Source: Pythium myriotylum | Lineage: Eukaryota > Oomycota > Peronosporomycetes > Pythiales > Pythiaceae | Assembly: GCA_023091665.1 (NCBI GenBank) | Contig: JALJCQ010000024.1 | Span: 248,001-312,000 of the forward strand | Direction of reading: 5' to 3' | Length of the DNA stretch: 64,000 nucleotides | Part shown: positions 62,956 through 64,000 of the stretch, piece after piece | How positions within the stretch are numbered: the stretch's first letter is position 1 | How the letters are laid out: each line of letters starts with the position of its first letter | Made by a program: the position numbers and the translations under genes | The notes under the pieces: generated by a model | Told to the model about the DNA's origin: nothing | Database searches by the model: none | What the model saw: only the letters and a program-made list of their open reading frames with translations

Positions 62956-63258
62956 TGTAACGGGGTACAAGGTTACACAAGTAGGTTAGGTTGTGTAGGT
63001 ACATAATGTGTGTGGTCCACTTAGGGGAAAAGTTACCCTAAGTAGTGACTCTCTTTTATTAGATTCAGTAGGTGATATCCCTGGGTATTAGATACCAGGG
63101 ATATCAGGTATAGGGGGGATTATTCCCCAGGGGAATAATCTGAATACAATCAGTTCGCCTTTTGCCAAGTCCTTGGCGCTCGTCGACAGGGGTCGACTCG
63201 GAGCGGCTGCTCACGCTTCCTCAAGCGCAGGTGCTGTGTACGGTCGTGGACCGTTACA
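62956..63258 (+). repeat. 3' LTR of the gypsy element (303 bp)
   Basis: Begins tgtaacgggg and ends gtggaccgttaca; two differences from the 5' LTR. Followed by the TAGGA duplication and the BED-finger part of the hAT transposase gene. Confidence 0.95.
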
Positions 63259-63403
63259 TAGGATGACGAGCCGCAAGGTGGCTGATCAAGTTGGTGAGAC
63301 CGGTGCGAGGTGCTTGCTTGCGCCGGACACTGCAAATGTTGCACTTGTAGTGATCAGTGTCGACTTGGGTAAAGAAGAAGTCGCAGAATTGGCGGTTGGA
63401 CAT
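63259..63403 (-). pseudogene. hAT transposase, N-terminal BED zinc finger part
   Basis: From ATG 63403 on the minus strand: MSNRQFCDFFFTQVD, then YKCNICSVRRKQ and LTNLISHLAARHP, a BED-type zinc finger (Cys-x2-Cys … His-x4-5-His) that binds transposon ends. The frame runs into the right LTR of the gypsy element at 63258. The two parts are in frame when the 7,158-bp insert and one TAGGA copy are disregarded (140 + 1,336 bp = 492 codons). Confidence 0.88.
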
Positions 63404-63788
63404 GGTGGGTGTTGGAGGTTTCTTGTTGTGCTCAGTAGTAAATTGAGGAATGGCCAAGTGGGTCGAGTGGGAACGAAACGTTTGAGCATGCACAGACCAA
63501 CCTAACGAGTCGAATAGAAAGAGTAGGGAACGATTGAGCAAACAGACGTGACGAAGCGTACGGTCAAGCTTGAATCGAGTGAGGTACGATTGATTGAGCA
63601 TACAGAGAAGGAGGAACATGCGGTTGGAGTGTTGTGTGATCATAAACGTGTGGTGGCAAAGCCAGCCAATTATTATTGGCCAAATACTATATTTTACTGG
63701 AGCCTCGACAAAAAATAATCCATAATTCAATACAATACAATGACAAGTTACTGCAACTGAATAATTTTCTTGGAGCCCTGGTTGGAGC

Positions 63789-64000
63789 CAGTGGGCAACC
63801 TTGCCTGATGCCGTTGAGGACTTGGTGCGTCATGGAGACTTCAGCATTTGCGACGAACTCTGCTGTTGTCGCAAGGTGCATCTGTTTGGCTGCAGCAATG
63901 AAGCGTGGTGGGAAGCCGAGTCTCGAGAGGGCACGCGCGAGGAAGGTGCGATCGAGAGAATCGTACGCTTTCTCGAAATCCAGCAGGACAGCGACTGCGT
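63789..64000 (-). pseudogene. LINE 5' portion: RT motifs A and B, runs off the window end
   Basis: Read on the minus strand from 64000, the frame gives VAVLLDFEKAYDSLD (RT motif A), FIAAAKQMHLATTAEF, and NGIRQGCPLAP (motif B), stopping exactly at the hAT target duplication. The next residues of the same domain continue at 54640 downwards (TLFVLAVDLLYQ). So this is the same element as 51805-54640, separated by 9.1 kb of inserted DNA. The start of the LINE lies beyond the window. Confidence 0.9.

Larger units (their letters stand above)
56101..63258 (+). mobile_element. Ty3/gypsy chromodomain LTR retrotransposon, complete, 7,158 bp
   Basis: It is bounded by two 303-bp LTRs that begin TGTAA and end TTACA, flanked by TAGGA duplications. 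Order inside: primer-binding region, gag with CCHC knuckle, pol with protease, reverse transcriptase, RNase H, integrase and chromodomain, about 950 bp of non-coding 3' region, polypurine-like tract. The two LTRs differ at two positions only (6th base T/C, and T/C in ccttgg[t/c]gctcg), which points to a recent insertion. It sits in the hAT transposase gene, in the opposite orientation to that gene. Confidence 0.95.
54649..63780 (-). mobile_element. hAT DNA transposon, itself split by a Ty3/gypsy element
   Basis: The left end CAGGGGTACCAG (54649 on) and the reverse complement of the right end, CAGGGCTCCAAG (ending 63780), are imperfect terminal inverted repeats of the hAT type. They are flanked by the 8-bp duplication GTTGGAGC. 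Without the gypsy insertion and one copy of its duplication the element would be 1,969 bp. It encodes one transposase, minus strand, listed in two parts. It sits inside a LINE reverse transcriptase between the motif B and motif C coding regions. Confidence 0.9.

Overview
The window reads as nuclear DNA of a eukaryote, most probably an oomycete (stramenopile). It has compact genes with short GT-AG introns (mostly 35-80 bp), close spacing on both strands, a temptin-type secreted protein, clustered secreted proteases, a chromodomain Ty3/gypsy element and a eukaryotic core gene set (eIF4G, AAR2, THOC2, PPME1, CDC26). I cannot name the species. Exon boundaries below were read by eye from splice signals and frame, so single boundaries may be a few bases off.

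Positions 1-40.7 kb are gene-dense. In order: the end of an anoctamin, an EDEM-type mannosidase, APC/C subunit CDC26, a DOT1-like methyltransferase, aspartic protease 1, an HSL-type esterase, a METTL2/6-type methyltransferase, aspartic protease 2, a second esterase (inverted), eIF4G, AAR2, temptin, a BAR protein, a small mitochondrial (complex I ESSS-like) protein, malonyl-CoA:ACP transacylase, THOC2, a membrane protein, PPME1, a coiled-coil protein, a YbaK-domain protein, an MIT/coiled-coil protein, a NEK-like kinase and a large multi-pass membrane protein.

Positions 40.8-49.8 kb hold a tandem family cluster, all on the minus strand: two EMB8/ABHD-type hydrolases and three secreted subtilisins, arranged as subtilisin-hydrolase units. 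One subtilisin is intact, one has a single TGG-to-TGA stop and one has a 49-bp deletion. Their first ~450 bp of coding sequence are almost identical while the catalytic parts differ. With the aspartic protease/esterase duplication at 5-12 kb, this is the second place in the window where a secreted protease and an alpha/beta hydrolase were multiplied together.

From 49.8 kb on, the sequence is dominated by repeats: a 63-bp near-perfect palindrome, a ~520-bp element with 30-bp terminal inverted repeats, and a three-layer nested transposon. A decayed LINE (RT plus RNase H, minus strand) is split by a hAT transposon flanked by the 8-bp duplication GTTGGAGC. The hAT transposase gene is in turn split by a 7,158-bp Ty3/gypsy chromodomain retrotransposon flanked by the 5-bp duplication TAGGA, whose two 303-bp LTRs differ at only two positions. 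Pol of that element is one open 1,523-codon frame, but gag carries a stop and a frameshift. The order of events, LINE then hAT then gypsy, is fixed by the nesting.
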